Shown: positions 63,022-64,000 of the stretch, piece by piece | Layout: each line of letters begins with the position of its first letter | Numbering within the stretch: the stretch's first letter is position 1 | Assembly: GCF_010692725.1 (NCBI RefSeq) | Contig: NZ_JAAFZB010000096.1 | Location: 1,116,001-1,180,000, forward strand | Direction: 5' to 3' | DNA: 64,000 bases | From: Flavihumibacter soli | GTDB lineage: Bacteria; Bacteroidota; Bacteroidia; Sphingobacteriales; Sphingobacteriaceae | Program-made: the position numbers and the translations under genes | The notes under the pieces: generated by a model | Seen by the model: the letters and a program-made list of their open reading frames with translations, nothing else | What the model was told of the DNA's origin: nothing | Databases searched by the model: none

Positions 63022-64000
63022 ATGAAATTAGATTCTAAAATTCCTGAAGGCCCCTTAGCCGAAAAATGGCCTAAACATAAGTTTAATCTTAAGCTGGTTA
63101 ACCCGGCTAACAAACGAAAGTACACTGTCATTGTAGTTGGTACTGGCTTAGCCGGTGCATCCGCAGCAGCTTCACTGGCTGAACTTGGCTACAATGTAAA
63201 GTCATTCTGTTTCCAGGACAGCCCTCGCCGCGCGCATTCAATTGCTGCCCAGGGAGGTATTAACGCCGCGAAAAACTATCAGAATGATGGTGATAGTGTC
63301 TACCGTTTATTCTATGACACGATTAAGGGCGGTGACTACAGGGCTCGCGAGGCCAACGTTTATCGCCTTGCCGATGTATCCGTTAACATCATCGACCAGT
63401 GCGTGGCGCAGGGCGTTCCCTTCGCTCGTGAATATGGCGGTTTACTCGACAACCGTTCTTTCGGTGGCGCACAGGTATCCCGTACGTTCTACGCCCGGGG
63501 CCAGACCGGACAGCAGTTATTATTAGGAGCTTACTCGGCTTTAAGCCGCCAGATAGGCTTAGGCACGGTGAAGCAGTACAACCGTCATGAAATGATGGAT
63601 ATTGTTACAATCGATGGTGAGGCTAAAGGTATCATCACACGTGATCTTATCTCCGGTAAAATAGAAAGTCATGCTGGTCACGCGGTATTACTATGTACTG
63701 GCGGTTATGGAAACGTTTTTTATCTATCTACTAATGCCATGGGCTGTAACGTAACAGCTGCATGGAAAGCGCATAAACGTGGAGCTTACTTCGGTAACCC
63801 ATGTTTCACCCAGATTCACCCTACCTGTATCCCGGTAAGCGGCGATCATCAGTCTAAGCTTACGCTGATGTCTGAATCTCTGCGGAACGACGGCCGTGTA
63901 TGGGCGCCGAAAACTGTGGAACTGGCTCAAAAGCTTCGCAAAGGCGAGATCAAAGTAACTGATCTAAAAGAATCAGATCGCGATTATTTCCTGGAACGCA
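63022..64000 (+). CDS. sdhA: Succinate dehydrogenase flavoprotein subunit, 5' part
   Basis: The frame opens at ATG 63022 and runs out of the window, giving 326 codons. An FAD-binding start ([17 protein letters not shown]) is followed by the covalent-flavin histidine region [15 protein letters not shown], then [20 protein letters not shown] and [16 protein letters not shown] with [11 protein letters not shown]. It oxidises succinate to fumarate. The C-terminal part lies outside. Confidence 0.96.
   Translation, partial: MKLDSKIPEGPLAEKWPKHKFNLKLVNPANKRKYTVIVVGTGLAGASAAASLAELGYNVKSFCFQDSPRRAHSIAAQGGINAAKNYQNDGDSVYRLFYDTIKGGDYRAREANVYRLADVSVNIIDQCVAQGVPFAREYGGLLDNRSFGGAQVSRTFYARGQTGQQLLLGAYSALSRQIGLGTVKQYNRHEMMDIVTIDGEAKGIITRDLISGKIESHAGHAVLLCTGGYGNVFYLSTNAMGCNVTAAWKAHKRGAYFGNPCFTQIHPTCIPVSGDHQSKLTLMSESLRNDGRVWAPKTVELAQKLRKGEIKVTDLKESDRDYFLER

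Noticed and set aside
1-64000. tRNA, rRNA, tmRNA or RNase P RNA genes
   Set aside because: Reading the intergenic stretches showed no cloverleaf-like or conserved core sequences; a covariance search was not possible here.

Overview
The window is chromosomal DNA from a member of the Bacteroidota, most likely of the Sphingobacteriales (Pedobacter or Mucilaginibacter type). The main signs are a GldJ-type gliding lipoprotein, a SusC/SusD pair, an ExbB-ExbD-ExbD-TonB cluster followed by a PstS-like lipoprotein and a TPR protein, promoters of the Bacteroidota form TAnnTTTG, and few Shine-Dalgarno sites. The assignment rests on gene content and motifs recalled from these families; no search was run.

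Layout. 1-1.0 kb: 3' end of gldJ. 1.3-5.7 kb: an isolated susD/susC pair on the minus strand. 5.8-10.2 kb: a minus-strand gene train (dedA-like, ppa, CNNM/CBS transporter, rsmE, DUF4159, biotin carrier). 10.25-23.3 kb: a complete 14-gene complex I operon, nuoA to nuoN, on the minus strand, with separate nuoC and nuoD and a very short nuoG. 23.4-29.2 kb: the TonB energisation cluster. 29.5-32.5 kb: pckA, a SUI1/YciH factor and a lipid kinase. 32.6-34.5 kb: metK behind a SAM-II-like riboswitch, then a CHY zinc-finger gene. 34.5-35.3 kb: a repeat-rich island holding a small VF530-type gene. 35.3-39.5 kb: hflX, rbfA, a hemolysin III-type protein, an M23 peptidase, a TonB-C protein and a membrane protein. 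39.5-43.7 kb: an SGNH hydrolase and a DUF1501/DUF1800 pair. 43.8-53.0 kb: aat, a TRIC-type channel, a SNF2 helicase, an orphan histidine kinase, dapF, degP and pdeM. 53.3-57.3 kb: a 1323-residue protein with two class III cyclase domains, an AAA ATPase and a helical tail, built like mammalian soluble adenylyl cyclase. 57.3-61.9 kb: a three-gene operon of a ThDP enzyme, an amino-acid-oxidase-like flavoprotein and a KAS III-like enzyme, which looks like a small biosynthetic cluster. 62.2-64.0 kb: sdhC and the start of sdhA.

The genes form a respiratory and envelope core. Complex I and succinate dehydrogenase feed electrons to the quinone pool, and the resulting proton motive force can drive ExbB/ExbD/TonB, which powers SusC-type import. 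PckA, MetK and inorganic pyrophosphatase are housekeeping metabolism. The less ordinary parts are the ADCY10-like cyclase, the three-gene ThDP/flavin/KAS operon convergent with it, the SAM-II-like element set unusually far from metK, a terminator-like hairpin between nuoA and nuoB, and the palindrome cluster at 34.5-34.9 kb.
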